Positions 29,460 to 42,370 are shown, numbered from the stretch's first letter. The stretch: DNA of 64,000 nucleotides from Nomia melanderi (GCF_051020985.1 NC_135012.1:11844451-11908450); one strand, 5' to 3'. Translations and numbers: made by a program. The notes: generated by a model from the sequence alone, not told the origin.

Positions 29460-29915
29460 TCGATTGGTTTTTTGTTTTAGCGAATTGAACGAAGGAAGAT
29501 GGGATATAATAATTTTTAACGAAGTTGTCGATGCGTTTTGGTGGGTTCTTTGAAAATTTTCGGAAATGGTACTATTGTCAAATTTATAGGAATTTATTAA
29601 TAATTATGTTCGTAATGAGTACCGGCTGTTTTGATAGAGAATTTTGATGGGTTTTTACTTTAAGCGAATTGGACGAAGGAAGGTGGGATATAATAATTTT
29701 TAACGAAGTTGTCGATGTGTTTTGGTGGGTTCTTTGAAAATGTTCGGAAATGGTACTATCGTCAAATTTATAGGAATTTATTAATAATTATGTTGGTAAT
29801 GAGTACCGGCTGTTTTGACAGAATTTTGATGGGTTTTTACTTTGAGTGAATTGGATGACGAATGGTGGTAAAGTAATTTTTGTCGAAGTTGTGTGCAGGT
29901 TTTTTGGTAATATTG
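29460..29915 (+). repeat. Tandem repeat, about 2.4 units of 182-184 bases
   Basis: Units are phased by gcgaattgaacgaaggaag at about 29481, 29665 and 29847. Units 1 and 2 are nearly identical over more than 150 bases; unit 3 is truncated and diverged after about 70 bases. The high similarity of the first two suggests a recent duplication. Confidence 0.9.
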
Positions 29916-32171
29916 GAAAATAGTACTATGCAAAATTATCAAATTTGACAATCATTCGACCAGTTGCGGTATGTTTAGCGTTAAACTGAAATTCCGTACA
30001 TGTTTATTAATCGCATCCACGGATTTGGCGATTATCAGTCGTAATGCTTGAAAACTTCAACGAGTTCGAAAATCTCCTCGCAGGAGGGTAATCTCCGATC
30101 GCTTATAAGCGATCTAAGATAGACTTCATAATTTAATGCAATGCAAATCCGAGCATTCCCCAGGAAAAAGTTTCGATACGGTAGTGCCATAAATCAGGTG
30201 GCCGGCTGACTTGGAAGATTTAATTTACCGACGTAGACATAGCACGGTTTCTGCAGTTAATTAATCTTCATAATCCAACGACCGGGGCCAACGTCTCAAG
30301 ATACCATTTTTCCATGCTTTTCACCGTCGCGGTGAAACAAATATCGATTCGTTTTCCCCTCGCACCTTCCGCATTATAAATTGAAACCGGATGAATGTCA
30401 TTGCGGACATTTTTAAATCTTTTAATCTGGACGACGTGTGATTGATCGTTGACAGACTGAATTTTATTAACTGAAACCATGCACGATTTTTCTTTAATTC
30501 AGTACAGTTAATAGTTTGACATGGCTTACTCAGTGTTTCGATTCATTTGACGTTTAATAAAATTCTTGAGAAGCTGTATCCATGCGAGTACAAATTCGAT
30601 TTTTAAAAAATGTATTTATGTAAATACTTTCTCCTTGAGGCGTTCAAATAAAAATGTATTAGAACATTTACATCAATCTTTAAATAAGATTTTCCAGATT
30701 TTTGAAAATACCCCAATTTCAAATGGTCTCCGATGATTCAAGAGGTAATTTACCTAGTTTATTCGTTATAACTGTTCTCATACAAGTTGTATAAATTATT
30801 ACGTAAATGAATGAGAATAACTGCATTAGAAAATGTCAGAATATAATTTATTAATCTTTAATTTAATAAAGAGAAACTCGTCCTAACTCTTCTTAATGAC
30901 AGTAAGAGGGTTTGTTGTGAAACCTCCATATTCAATTAAATAAATTCTTCGCATAAACGAAATGAAGGGGAACATAATTTTGTTTCAGAACACATTATTC
31001 TTCTCAGAAGTTTCGTCGTGTAACAAATGCACTCGACCATATATTAATTTTACAGCTCGTATGTCGAAGAGCGGTGTAACGTCGTTTAAACTAGACACGT
31101 GTAAAGGGATTTAAAATCCCCATTTCATCAAAATCTTTTCATCGCGTTATATATGGAAACGCGCTGCTCTTTCAACATTGAACAATCAACAGAAATTTAA
31201 TGCTACGGAGCAATTGAATAGCTCCGAAGTTGCAAAGTTTGTTGCATTGCAGATTATAAATTGTGGGCCGCAGTTAATAATTCACAATAAGCTGTTTACG
31301 TCAAGCAGAAAAGTGCTACTCCATATATCCGAAATACAAACATCGAACGAAGTGAATACCTTCGGAAATTCAATAACATAACGGCAATTTAATGACACAC
31401 GATACGTGTATGCTGCAAAGTACTTAATTTACGTAACTACATTTCAATGGAATAAAACTGTAATTTATTGCCGCGTTTCTAGTACAGAATATGTGCAGTG
31501 GTGAAAATGAGTTTTTAAAAATTTCTCCATTCAGTCAGTTTTGTTGTTTCTACCAATTAAAAATAATTCTGAATGAAATATATTATATTCCTGTACAGAA
31601 AATAAAGCTTATGTAACATTAACTGCATTCGGAACTTTTGTCGAATTCGATTATTTACAATGAACGATGTATAAAATAAATGATTTCGAAATCTGAATAC
31701 GATTTGGAATTGACATAGTGCACTTTTAAGTAGTGATACATTTTTTAATGATACATACATACGTTAAAAAAGTATTCTCAAGGTTAATATGTAATAATAA
31801 AAACCCACACACTGACACATATATATAAGAGATAATGTATAAGAGGAATTAGAGAATCTGATAATAGAATCGAATTTTCATTTACCCTTCCTGAATTGTC
31901 TATTTCAGACTGTTCTGCATTTGCATTAAAAAGTTTCAAGTGAATCCCTTAGAGCCCTCTCGGTTACTGTAGTTTTCCACTTCTCATGTTTAATCGAACG
32001 TTAGTCGTTTGTCGTCGATATGAAAATAAGAAAATCGTCGGCCAACGAAATGAACAGACCGCGTGTTTGCTAAAGATGAACTGACAGGTCAGTTCTTTGT
32101 CGGTTGTCGAGCATTGTTTTCTTTCTCCCGTTGAGTTCTCCTTCTTCTCCGCTTCGTTTGCATACGGAAAG

Positions 32172-32319
32172 ATCGGCATTGAATAAGGAACAGAACTTGT
32201 ACAAATTATTGCATCGACTTTCTATCGAGGACTTCCTTGACCACAGATCTGAAGAAGCTGTTGAATTATTTGGTTATGATCTTGTCGCTGAGCATCTTTC
32301 ACGTCAAGAATGCAACCAG
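32172..32319 (+). CDS. Orphan exon-like ORF, product not recognised
   Basis: A long pyrimidine tract (about 32107-32158) ends in gaaag; from there one base plus 49 codons stay open to CAG|gtacct, a possible donor, with TAA seven bases further on. The predicted peptide is acidic and helix-like (for example SIEDFLDHRSEEAVELFGY) and has codon use typical of coding DNA. The longer open frame starts at TTG, not ATG, so this looks like an internal exon rather than a whole gene. I do not recognise the family. It lies 2.3 kb upstream of the first MARCH exon on the same strand, but it ends in phase 0 whereas that exon needs one incoming base, so a direct join breaks the frame. It may belong to a different gene, or a further exon may lie between. 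A chance ORF cannot be excluded. Confidence 0.3.
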
Positions 32320-34653
32320 GTACCTTAATTTCTTTCATATAAAATCCGACAAAAATAGGTACAAATTATATAAAATGTGACAAACAAATACAATTATAAC
32401 TATCCTTACTACTCGGTGTGAATAAATGAAAGTTATAATTAAATAAATGATTTATATATACCTATAACGAATTATTAAAATTAAAGAGACAGATGTAAAC
32501 CGTAATTAGGTTCTGAATTTAATTATAACGAACACAATTGAGTGAACTATAATAAAATAAGCATGTTACTAATGTCCAATAATCTTTTAAGTGATTAGTT
32601 TTATATAATTTTTAACAATTTTTCTCTCCTAATATCGAGCTACATTTTTAAGCTTTACATTAAGTTCAATAAATATGATTAGCATTCAGTTGAAATCCAT
32701 TAAAGGAAAATACTATTCTCAGCTTATGAATATTTACCTTCGCGCTAAATTTTTCTCCGTCAATGAATCTATAATTTCGTTCCCTGCCGGCAAATTATTA
32801 ACAATATAATAACTTCTGCGAGCTTGATCGGAAGACTACGGAATTTTATGCATAAATACATTTTTATAGAGACGTTTGAAGGGTCCGATATTGGCTGTAA
32901 TTGAATTTCTGTGTGAATGCTTTTAATAGGTAGAATGTAAAGTGAAGCACTCTCGAAATATATTAAAATGTCTATTTAAATGTTTATAAGTGCATAAAAT
33001 TCCGCATGCCGCGGATCAAAAGGAAATTTCTATTATGAGAGTTTAAGTGCCGTCAAAAGTGAGTTCCCATGAACGTCCGCGTTATACGAGAGGCTGCTCA
33101 TTCGTCAAGACGAACTCTGTAAAATGAGAAACGGAAGAATTCGGCGGAGCCGCTCGCGTGAGAAATTAATTAAGTGTTTCAGTTGTAAAATTCGAGGAAA
33201 ATTCGGGAAGTACACTTAATCACGTTGATCTGCGAACGACTTAAATATTGTCCGCGCAAGATACGGCAGTCTCTTTATGGCGCGAGGATAAAGAAACGTT
33301 CCCCGTTCGCCGCGAAAGAGAAGTTCCCCGATGCCGTCCATAAAAATTTCATAAAAGTTGGAATGATCGCGGAACTTGACAGACGAAATTCATATCATGC
33401 CGGAATACTTGTAATTCAAGAGACCGTCTCAGATTTCGCATTGATTAATTCCGCGGAGTAAATTCCCACAAAGCCCGCCATTACGCTTAATAGGCTGTAA
33501 ATACACGCAGATGCGTGCGGAACGTGGTGGATCATACATATGCGCCGGTATTCTGTTGTTACCTTATATCATTGGCAACCGTTATTTTCGGTCTGTATCG
33601 TTCCCTGACTATCTGAAGCTTATTGCAGACGAATAGCGTCAAAGTACACGATGAAATTAATTATTAACACTCCGACGACCGCTCTTTTGTGTAAACTTCT
33701 TCTTGTGAATTTAATTTACTCCGGCGTCTGAAAATTCTTTTACACGGTAGGTTCAGGAAAATTTATCTGTCGCTTGAGATTAATAAGACATTATTGTTTC
33801 AGCTCAATTAAAATATAATTCCTCTAAATTGAATAATGTTTTATCGGGGAAGGAATTTACATATCAAATGGTCCGTTTAAATGCACGAGAATTATGCACT
33901 GCGAGAGAAAGAGAGAAACAGAGTCTGATTTACTGTGCCGTAAGCAGTATCGGATCTTTGTTTATGATCTTCAATATTGTTTATGGCTGTTTGATTCAGA
34001 ATATACCATAAACGTCTCCGCAAACATAAACACATTGGGGATAAATTCTCAAAATTCGACCATAGGTATGCCTAAAAGATTCGAAATTTTAATCTGAAAA
34101 CTCCATTTCAAAATAAAAGACAACGATCAAGCTTAACAATAAAATTACCGAGTAACGTTCTCGATACGGGAAATGTTACACTTCGAAAATACAAATAATA
34201 CGAATAAAAAGAATGAAAATTCGTTTCTTTCTATAAGCTACTTGATTAACTTTAATATTACGTAGACATTAATATAAACGAACTAAATAAACACGTAGCG
34301 TTTTGTTCTTTCTGTTTTTAAAAATATTTTAAATGCATGAAACTCACCGTGTACTCCAATTTACCGAGAAAAAAGAAATTCTACTTTCATTGCTTATCCC
34401 TATCGCCTCGAACAAGAAGCTTAATCAAAATTCAGGTTCGTTGAACTTAGTATAAAATCGCGAATCTCAATATTATAAAACGATAGATTTTTAACGAAAT
34501 TTTATGATAAAGTCAACTAGCTGAAATGGAGTACTGAATTTCACGCGAAAACGTTGCACAATGATGTGATGTGTAAGTAAACGTGGATGCGTGGAGCGGC
34601 CAGCGAATCATACATATGCACCACCTTGTGTGTATCCTTCTCTTCGATTCCAG
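32320..34653. other. Stretch upstream of the first visible MARCH exon
   Basis: AT-rich, no recognised exon or promoter. It may hold the missing 5' exon of the MARCH-like gene. The 78-codon ORF at 33225-33461 was considered and has no recognisable features. Confidence 0.5.
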
Positions 34654-34864
34654 TTAACTTGGATCACGAGCGCACCGTGCCGGTGTTACCGGTCACAGTT
34701 CCCGAGGGTTCGTCGTGCAATTTAAATGACTGCGACACGCAGCAAATGTCTCCCGGGGTCGGGCAACAACAGCAGCTTACCCGCAGTCTGGTCTCGGTTG
34801 GTTCTAGCGTCTGCCGAATATGTCACACGAATACGTCCAAGGAGCCACTCATTTCACCTTGTAG
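34654..34864 (+). CDS. MARCH2/3-like RING-CH E3 ubiquitin ligase, first visible coding exon
   Basis: Exon of a membrane-associated RING-CH (MARCH) E3 ubiquitin ligase, a family that transfers ubiquitin to membrane proteins and directs their endocytosis or degradation. It follows a pyrimidine-rich tract ending in a consensus ag and stops at AG|gtaaat. Counting from the split first codon as residue 1, it encodes residues 1-70 and the first two bases of codon 71: a polar leader containing a run of four Gln, then VCRICH (Cys54 and Cys57, the first zinc ligands), then SPC with Cys70. The reading frame enters with two bases of a split codon, so at least one more coding exon lies upstream; I could not find it. 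The six exons together give 255 residues, close to the usual 245-255 of vertebrate MARCH2/3, so the missing N-terminus may be short. Family is sure; MARCH2/3 rather than MARCH1/8 is inferred from the C-terminal half and overall size. Confidence 0.9.
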
Positions 34865-37800
34865 GTAAATGTATCGTCGTGTCGACGACCCTCGTCGGTG
34901 TTTACGTATTGCACGAATTAATTTTATTTTTAAGAAATAAAAAATTAGTAATAATGACAATACACCTGGCTCTCGATTTACCCGGACTGTTTTTGTACGA
35001 GTCTTTAAGGATTTCAAAGTGAATTATATAAATAAACGCAGTAACATATAATAATCTGAAGTGCATTAAATACTAAATTTGGACACTTTAGAAACTAATA
35101 ATAATAGACACATTTGAATTTCGAAGCTTACCTTGCTGTTTTAACACGTTGAATGAAATGGAACGAAACGCGAATAAAATGAAAAAATTATTATTATTGT
35201 ACGTTCATCTAGCTGAATGAATGAAGTATTACATACAAATAATATCAGATTCCACATTATTCAAAGGTCTTTACAATGGAGTACTACAAAATGATCATGT
35301 TTCTGCTTAGATCAATAATGGCTCTGTATCAATGAAATGAATCCTTGTTAAGCAATAATCTATAATTTATCGAACACACCGGTATCGAATGCTCAGATTC
35401 GTCGATGAATGAGTATTTACACTTCTGTAATACGCATTTTCATCGTAATAAACTAATCAGGACAAATAGTGTTTGCCCGTACGTTGAATCGTGCATTCGA
35501 AACACGGTATTAATCTCTATTAAGTGTAACGATATGTAACTGTAAGTTTCGTCAATTCCTATTAATGCTACAACAACGCACAGCGACCATGTTTTCCACT
35601 GAAAGGATTGCAGAAAGTCCTTGGAAACTAAATAAAAATATCGCGACATCTTATTATAAATTTTTCGTGTTTATACTCGCAATCTTGATGTAGATGTAGC
35701 GATTTCGATGTATTATTCACATATCCAATGCACAAAAGAACAAAAAGGAAACAATTAGCACAATACAAGTTCAAAAACACGGAAAATTCGTTCGTTCATC
35801 CTTTTCAATTCCATAAATATTCATTTCTCGCGATAAAGATAAGTTTCCTTTACAAATTACCTAAGTATTCCATATTAAGAGCCACTTTCTCAAATCCCTA
35901 TTTCTCACTACATTTACACTTTCCATAGTTCGAAGGCATTCAAATTCTTGCACTGGTATCGATCAGTGAATGTTCCTCAACTTCTTCGTGTTTACATACA
36001 GATTTCACCGAAAAAAAATCTCTCGTCTCGGCGAACTTCTCGAATCCGATGCGCCCTGTTAAGTGCCAGCGCCATTCTCCCGCTACGCCGGCACCAGCGA
36101 CGGAAACAAACGTTCCTCAGTTTGAACCGTTGTCTTACAATTAGTTCCGCCGGGCGTGTTTACAACTTCGCAACGGGCATCCTTAATCGAATCAAGAGTT
36201 CGTTACGTTACTTCACGGTTTTAATTTTAACCCGCGACCACCCCCCGAAGCCGAAAGAGGCGCGCGCCCGCGGTCTTTTCAATACGCGAATAAAAAGCTC
36301 GGAGGCGTGTCGCCGGCTAAAGCCTTTATTTCCCCGCTTTCTGTTTCCCGCTCCTTTTCATGTAATTTTTCTTTCACCGTGAGCTTCTCTTTCCACTCCA
36401 CCCCCGCCCCTGTCGTCGTTCATTCGCTTTGCTCCTCTATTCCCCCGCCGTCTATCTCGTTGTCTCCGCTCTTTCGCCTTTCCTCTTCTGTCCGTGTCCT
36501 TTCCGCGAGCGACTTAATACTCGAGGTCCTCGTGAGAATTCCCGGCGAATGATATGCGTGACCCCGTTTCCCTGCCACGCGGTTTTTATAGATTCGTCAC
36601 GCTTTCCGCGGTTCTCTGTACCGCCACCGGCGACTCGATTGTGCATTTAAAGACATTTATATTGAGGAGGTCGCAGCGTACGGAGGATAAGGTTTTCGAT
36701 GAACAAGGCCACGCGAGATGCGGACTTGAATCGCGGGGAACTGTATGACCTGGTGACCAAGTGGTTCAAGGAGATTTTATTCGTTCGCTCGCCGTCGCGA
36801 TAATGGCTGGGGTTCTTAAATTTCCGGAGATTAATTGTGCTGGCTGTGTTTATCGGGAGACGAAATATTGCACGCGTATTTCAATTGTGAATTTTTTTCA
36901 TTTTGATCCGCCTGCGTCGTCCGATAGATGTAAATAACGAGGAAACTAATTACTCATTGGTTATCGTTATTATCTTATAACAAACTGATACGTGTTATTA
37001 TTAGTAGTAAATACTACGATTCTGAATAGTACTGAATAATTGATTCAAGTAAATTATATATTTTTTTTAAGTCTATTATTGAGAATATATAGCACGTAAA
37101 TGCCTTGTAAGTTTTGTGTCAGTTAACATTAATTTATATATAGTAGTGTTTATAGTTTAGGTACGTATGTATATAGATTAGCTAGATTTTTCCTAATAAA
37201 TCAAATATTCTCAGGTTATACTTCTAAATCTGCTCTGTTAATGAGACAAATGAAACACCGCTTTTAATTAGCCGATTTCATATCTAGGTTATGCGGGTTA
37301 CCAGAAATCGAATTTTACTCGACTTCCAGTTACAATCCCTTCTGACATTCTCTCCTTTCCTTTCATCTTATATTCCTGCTTCGAGCATCAGCACTGCATT
37401 CATTAATCTCTCAAATAAGTAGACCTTTCTCTAATCACCACAAAACTTCCCTTAACTAATCCCCTGTCCAACTTCATCCCTGATTCTTCCCTAACAATTA
37501 TCGATTTCGTTACTTCCCCTTTGACTTGCTCGTTTCATTATCCGTTCTTCGATATTTCACAATCGAGGTGCTCAAACTCCGATCCCATTTTCTTAAATTT
37601 CACATTAAAAATTCCTCGATCTCTCCGCGCTCTGCTGCAACTTTCGGATCGATGAAGAAAGTCACGAATACTGAACATTTCTTCTGAAAATGTTCTTGAA
37701 CCTTCTCTCTTCGAGCCCTTGTTTTTCTACAATCTCTTGCACGGTTCTTATATTCCACTGTCAACCTTTTTGCCGCTATATACGTGTCCACGCATACGTG

Positions 37801-38339
37801 AACTCGGGCACTGTAAACGCTGCGAGCGTATTTACACGTCCGTAGTATGTGTAGCTATTCAAGTGACGTTTAGCGAACAAGTTTTTCTCTAGTATTGCAA
37901 CAGTTATTGGGTTGTAATGTAAATCTTGTTTGAATTTAATACATTTTTTCTATTTTCTATTCTATATACTTGTTCGAGAACAATGCGTGATTTCAGTCTG
38001 TTAGCAGTTGTCTTCAGCATCATAGAGACATTCTTCGTTGCGATAAAAATTAAAGTTACGACATAAAATATTACACGGTTTAAACGACGCCTTCGATGTT
38101 TCCTTGAATAAGTGCGGTTTAATTACTCTACGAACGCCTCTGTCAGAAGCGTCGGCAGCAAACTGTAAAATTCATGCTTGGAACGATGGCGGATCGCGAG
38201 AGAGGCAGATCGCACTTGCGTTAAGGCCGTTAAATTGTTAATGTAACGAAGAGCCGCGCACGCACAAGCGTTGATAGCCTGAAGGTGCGCGATAGAATTT
38301 AAATGAGCGTGTTTTGCCCTATTTTCTTCTTAATAATCA

Positions 38340-38358
38340 TTAACCCTTCACACTCAGT
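38340..38358. repeat. Orphan MITE end of the CCCTTTGCACTC type
   Basis: TTAA followed by CCCTTCACACTCAG. No convincing partner end within 400 bases. Confidence 0.35.
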
Positions 38359-39539
38359 ATTCCGACTATGCTAATACGAATATTTCTCAAATCTTTGATT
38401 ATCACGCACACGTTTATAATTATTTTGTATTTGAAATATAAAATTTAAAATATTCAATTTAATTTCAAAACTTTTCATTCAAATACCGATTATCAGTGAT
38501 ACGTAATATGATCTGGTAAAGTAAATTCAACACCACATCTTAATATATATATAATTCCCTAGTAAATATACATTAATACATTAACATACAAATAACGTTA
38601 AAGTCCCTTTCCGAATTCTTATATTTTCAATTCCCTAGTCGAGAGGGAACGTTAAAATGTTTCAAGAACGTAAAGAGTTGGTAATTCATTCTACGATAAA
38701 TCAGTCCTTAAAGGAAACCGCTTCCTTGGTCCTTTCACACTTGTCTTACATTTATAACCTTTCGCTCTATGCCCCCTTAATCTGGTTGTCTATTTTCCTT
38801 TTGTAACATTCTATTCCGCTCCTTGTCCAGTCGTATATTCACCGCCCAGCTTCCCGTCTTCACGACTATCGGATTATAATTCGAATTAATGTTATCCCCC
38901 ACTTTTACCCCTCTCGTCCCCTGCCGCGGGCCGCAATCCCCTACGATATAATCGATTAGCGAATCCCTACCCACCGGTGAACGGGAAACTACCCTCTGAT
39001 ATTCTCCTCCGTCACGTCATCCCGAATACCACGCACGTTTCGCCCTAGCATTTCAAGCACTAACCTTTCCTCCTTGTTTATTTCCGCTCTGTCGTCTCTC
39101 TCGTTATCCTTCCGCGATCCTTAATTCCTGTTCTCCGAGGCTTGCATTAAAATCCACCCCCCTCTATAATCTTATTCTCCTCGTTCTTCGTTCCATCCAG
39201 CTTCGCCTTTATATAATTCCCTTACGTTCATTTTTAATGCTTAAGGACTATCCCCGTTGAAATGGGAATTCTTTATATCGTCATTCCACCAATCTCCTCG
39301 CTTAGAATTTTTATCTTTCATTCTTCGTTCGGTTGAGTTACTTTAAAGAACTATTTTTAAGAAATAACTTTTAAGAATTGTTTCTCATTTGCTTTCCGTT
39401 TCTTTTATTTTTATTCTTTGTTGTTTCGTGCTCTTTATGTTTGTTCTTATCTCTTTTATAGTTTTGTCCTCGTTCTGACCCCGTTATCACTATTTTCTGG
39501 TCACTCACAGCTGTAACGCCTTACAATTCTTCTGTTCTT

Positions 39540-40270
39540 TCCCACTTCTCATCAGTCTACAAACCTGCCGTTACATTTTCCCTTCTTTACGCGTGAACTT
39601 TCTCTTTCTCCTTTCGTTCATCGGTCTACCAATCTACCAGTGCACCTTCGTTTCTATGTACGTCAAGACATTTCCTTTCTCTCTCTTTTTACGAATCTAC
39701 CAATCTGCCATTGTACTCTCCCTTCTTTATATGTAAAGTCCTTCGTGCTTCTTTCATCAGTCTACCATCGTATTCCTCCCTTATTTATGCGTGAAGTCTT
39801 CCCCTCTTCATTTCTGCCGCATACTTTACTATTTACATTGTAAAAGGCTACACGACTGATGATTCCTTTCACTTGTCGTACTTCATTCTAGTGAATGTAT
39901 AAACTACAGATTTCTAAACCTGAGTTTCTATTTAATAACTCTATTCACGGAATGATTCGTTCAAGGAAAATATTTCTGTTTATAAATAATTAATAATTCT
40001 ACTGTATCCGTTGTATTCATAAATGGAAATATTTTCTATCTGTAAATGGAGTCAATCTTTCCTTCCTCGCTCGTTAGATTACTAATCTACAAATTATTTC
40101 AATACACCAAATCTTTCTTTTCTCTTATCGTCTCACCAGTTTACCCTCAAATTTTGCTTTCTTCTTACGAGAAATCTACTTTCTCTTCTGTTACTGTTCG
40201 TTTACCAATGTACCATTACATTTCTCTCCTCTTTACGCGTCAAGACATCTCCTATTATTTCTTATCTTTC
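39540..40270 (+). repeat. Pyrimidine-rich imperfect minisatellite, units of about 65-70 bases
   Basis: Recurrent blocks catcggtctaccaatctacc, tttacgcgtcaagacat and ctttctctc occur at about 39554, 39623, 39694, 39760 and again at 40130-40260. The strand is almost free of G between blocks. ORFs here, such as 39640-39843 and 40046-40414, are made of the repeat. Confidence 0.65.
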
Positions 40271-40860
40271 CTCCAGCCTCTTTTTTTCCAACGCTTTATC
40301 TTCTCTTCGAAGACCTCCATCTTCATTATCACCGTCGCTCGTTTCTTTTTATTCCCCTGTTTTACCTACCTGATCCATTCAACTTTTTATTCTCATCCCC
40401 ATCCTCCCCCATAACTCATTTACTTCCTCGGCACTCGCTCACTCTCTTCGTTCTTACGCCCTTCATAATCAATTTATTTTTATTCTTTTCCTCCTTCTCC
40501 TTTTCGATCTTTCTTCCCTCGCGAGGCGAAGCTGATACTACAAAGGGCTCTTCAGGGCAGCACGAAAAAAGGGGTTGCTCGGGTAGACGCTTCGGCCGCC
40601 GAACTCCGACCGTTCAATCAGCAGCTCATTCAGAGCAATTTGTACTTATTTAGTTGTTCCGGGGAGAAACATTATATTTAACACTATATATACAATTCTG
40701 TACAATATCTATGGAAAGTTTGGGATAATCCGACCACCGGAAGAGATTGGCCACTATGAATTTAAATAAATTGAGACGTGAGGGAATTCTGTATCTTATT
40801 TGAATAAAATTAATGAATCGGATTAATATAGGTGCATCGAGAATTATTGCGAAACCGTAA

Positions 40861-40956
40861 TTAACACTAGAACTACGTACCACTCAAAATGAGTGGTTTC
40901 GGTTTTCTTGTTTCATTGTTCTCTTTGGAAAAAAAGCTTGGAGTGCAAAGGGTTAA
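40861..40956. mobile_element. Short TTAA-flanked element with two different termini
   Basis: TTAA then CACTAGAACTACG on the left, and GGAGTGCAAAGGG then TTAA on the right, 96 bases in all. Just inside the left end is the small palindrome CCACTCAAAATGAGTGG. The two ends match the two end types seen elsewhere in the window. Confidence 0.5.
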
Positions 40957-42244
40957 GTACATACACCTTCTACTAATAGTTACACACTATTCATAAAGAA
41001 ATTTCACTTTCCAAAGCGATCGATTCCACAAAATGAAATTTGAGTCAGATTTTTCAAATATTTATAAGCTAAGCCGTCCTTCGTGTATTGAAAATGTCTT
41101 AATCTGTTTCTTACGGTGTGTCGAATGGTTAGGGTTTTATTATTATTTAACGTGTCCGGGCCTTTTTCTCTATCGTTGTAAAAACTAAGTGTTCCTTGAC
41201 TATAGAAATGCAAACGGAACGGTGAGGGTTATTGCTTAATTGTACGTATTCTTAACAATAACCGAGGAAATGACTGTTCAATAACAGTATTCCACTTTTT
41301 TGGTTTTATCCGACTTTGCCGCGCAGAGTCATCCCTTAAATGTTCTGCCACCTGTGGCCGAACGTCCTGCACACGCTCACGATATAACACTCGGATGTCC
41401 ACTATTTCCGTGAGTGGCTGTTGATGGAGAGACGCACTGAAAACAACGTTCAGCGTTGAAAGCAGTCAAATATAAACTCTTAACGGACGGTGTGACAATA
41501 TCATAGTGCGCACTTTGATCTCCGTTGAACAGCCGGTATTCGACATCGCGATCCCGGTCTCGAAAAATGTCACTCGATAAACGTTCTCGACATTCCCCGC
41601 GTTCATGGTCAAATAATTTAAAAGACACGAAATGGTAGCTCACACGTTTTCATTCTGTCCGTCAATTTTTGACACTCGTTACATTCATTGCGTTCATCTG
41701 TTTTTTCAAACTATGGTAAGTTTCATCGACACGTTCCATTGTACTTTATCAAATCAGAACGAACATTAGAATTGCGTTCTGTTAGTATCAGGTTATTATG
41801 TTTATACATTGTTTTTTAAAAAGTGACGATGAGTTTTTAAAATTATAACGAGAGTGCTCGTAAATTTTATCTAGAATAAATACGCGAATGTCAATATTAA
41901 TGGGAAGTTAGTATACCTTTAGATGAATGTCATTTTTAAATCTTAACATCAACACCGAAGCACATTAATTGAAAGGAACTTCATTTATCACTGTCTCCAT
42001 CTTAAACAGTAATTTCATTTTAATGTGCAATCATTTTCAATAAAGTTCTATGTAGTCAGAAGGTTTTATCATAGCTTTATTAATTCATAGACTCGATTTT
42101 AATAATTCATTTGAATTTTATCATTGTCCTACTGCTATGTACATCAAATTAATATTATGCGACAGTTCAACTGGTAAATTAGTAATATAAAATAAAAATA
42201 AAATAAGTATAAAATAACTGTTTTTTCAAACGATCTATGCGCAG

Positions 42245-42370
42245 GTGCAAAGGAACGCTTGCTTACGTGCACCTCGCCTGTTTAGAGAGATGGCTGAACC
42301 AAACCTCGCGCACTTATTGCGAACTGTGCCGTTATCACTTCAACGTTGTCGAAACACCACGTTACCGATT
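42245..42370 (+). CDS. MARCH2/3-like E3 ligase, second visible exon (RING-CH core)
   Basis: This exon completes the RING-CH zinc finger. It begins after gcag with the third base of the codon split at 34864 and ends TT|gtaagt, a strong donor. It encodes residues 71-112 and the first two bases of codon 113: CKG with Cys72, VHLACLERWL with His80 and Cys83, and YCELC with Cys96 and Cys99. With Cys54, Cys57 and Cys70 from the previous exon this gives the full C4HC3 ligand set in MARCH spacing (C-x2-C, C-x-C, H-x2-C, C-x2-C). Trp87, the tryptophan that follows the His/Cys pair in this family and contacts the E2 enzyme, is present. The intron before it is about 7.4 kb. No ligand is missing, so the ligase should be catalytically competent. 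Confidence 0.93.

Larger units (their letters stand above)
1..32171. other. Gene-poor region with GC islands and small repeats
   Basis: Apart from the relic at 23.9-24.3 kb and the repeats listed, I see no recognisable gene, RNA gene or regulatory signal. GC- and CpG-rich islands occur around 1.6-2.2, 2.7-3.5, 5.2-5.6, 8.05-8.3, 9.2-9.7, 13.0-13.5, 14.5-14.8, 17.6-18.2, 19.3-19.9, 25.2-25.7, 28.0-28.5 and 29.05-29.35 kb. ORFs of 60-149 codons in them lack homology I recognise, and many open with TTG or CTG rather than ATG. It may be intergenic or a huge intron of an upstream gene. Confidence 0.6.
34865..42244 (+). other. Large intron of the MARCH-like gene (about 7.4 kb)
   Basis: Bounded by gtaaat and gcag and interrupting the RING-CH finger between Cys70 and Cys72. 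It contains a GC-rich island (about 36.04-36.75 kb), a long pyrimidine-rich stretch with imperfect ~70-base tandem units (about 39.5-40.3 kb), a TTAA-flanked 96-base element at 40861-40956 and an orphan TTAA element end at 38340. Open frames of 60-144 codons here (for example 35948-36382 and 40046-40414) are in low-complexity or GC-rich DNA and resemble nothing known to me. Confidence 0.75.

Noticed and set aside
35948..36650. 144-codon ORF and neighbours
   Set aside because: Non-ATG start or compositional bias (C- and T-rich DNA giving Ser/Arg/Pro/Phe strings); inside an intron of the MARCH-like gene.
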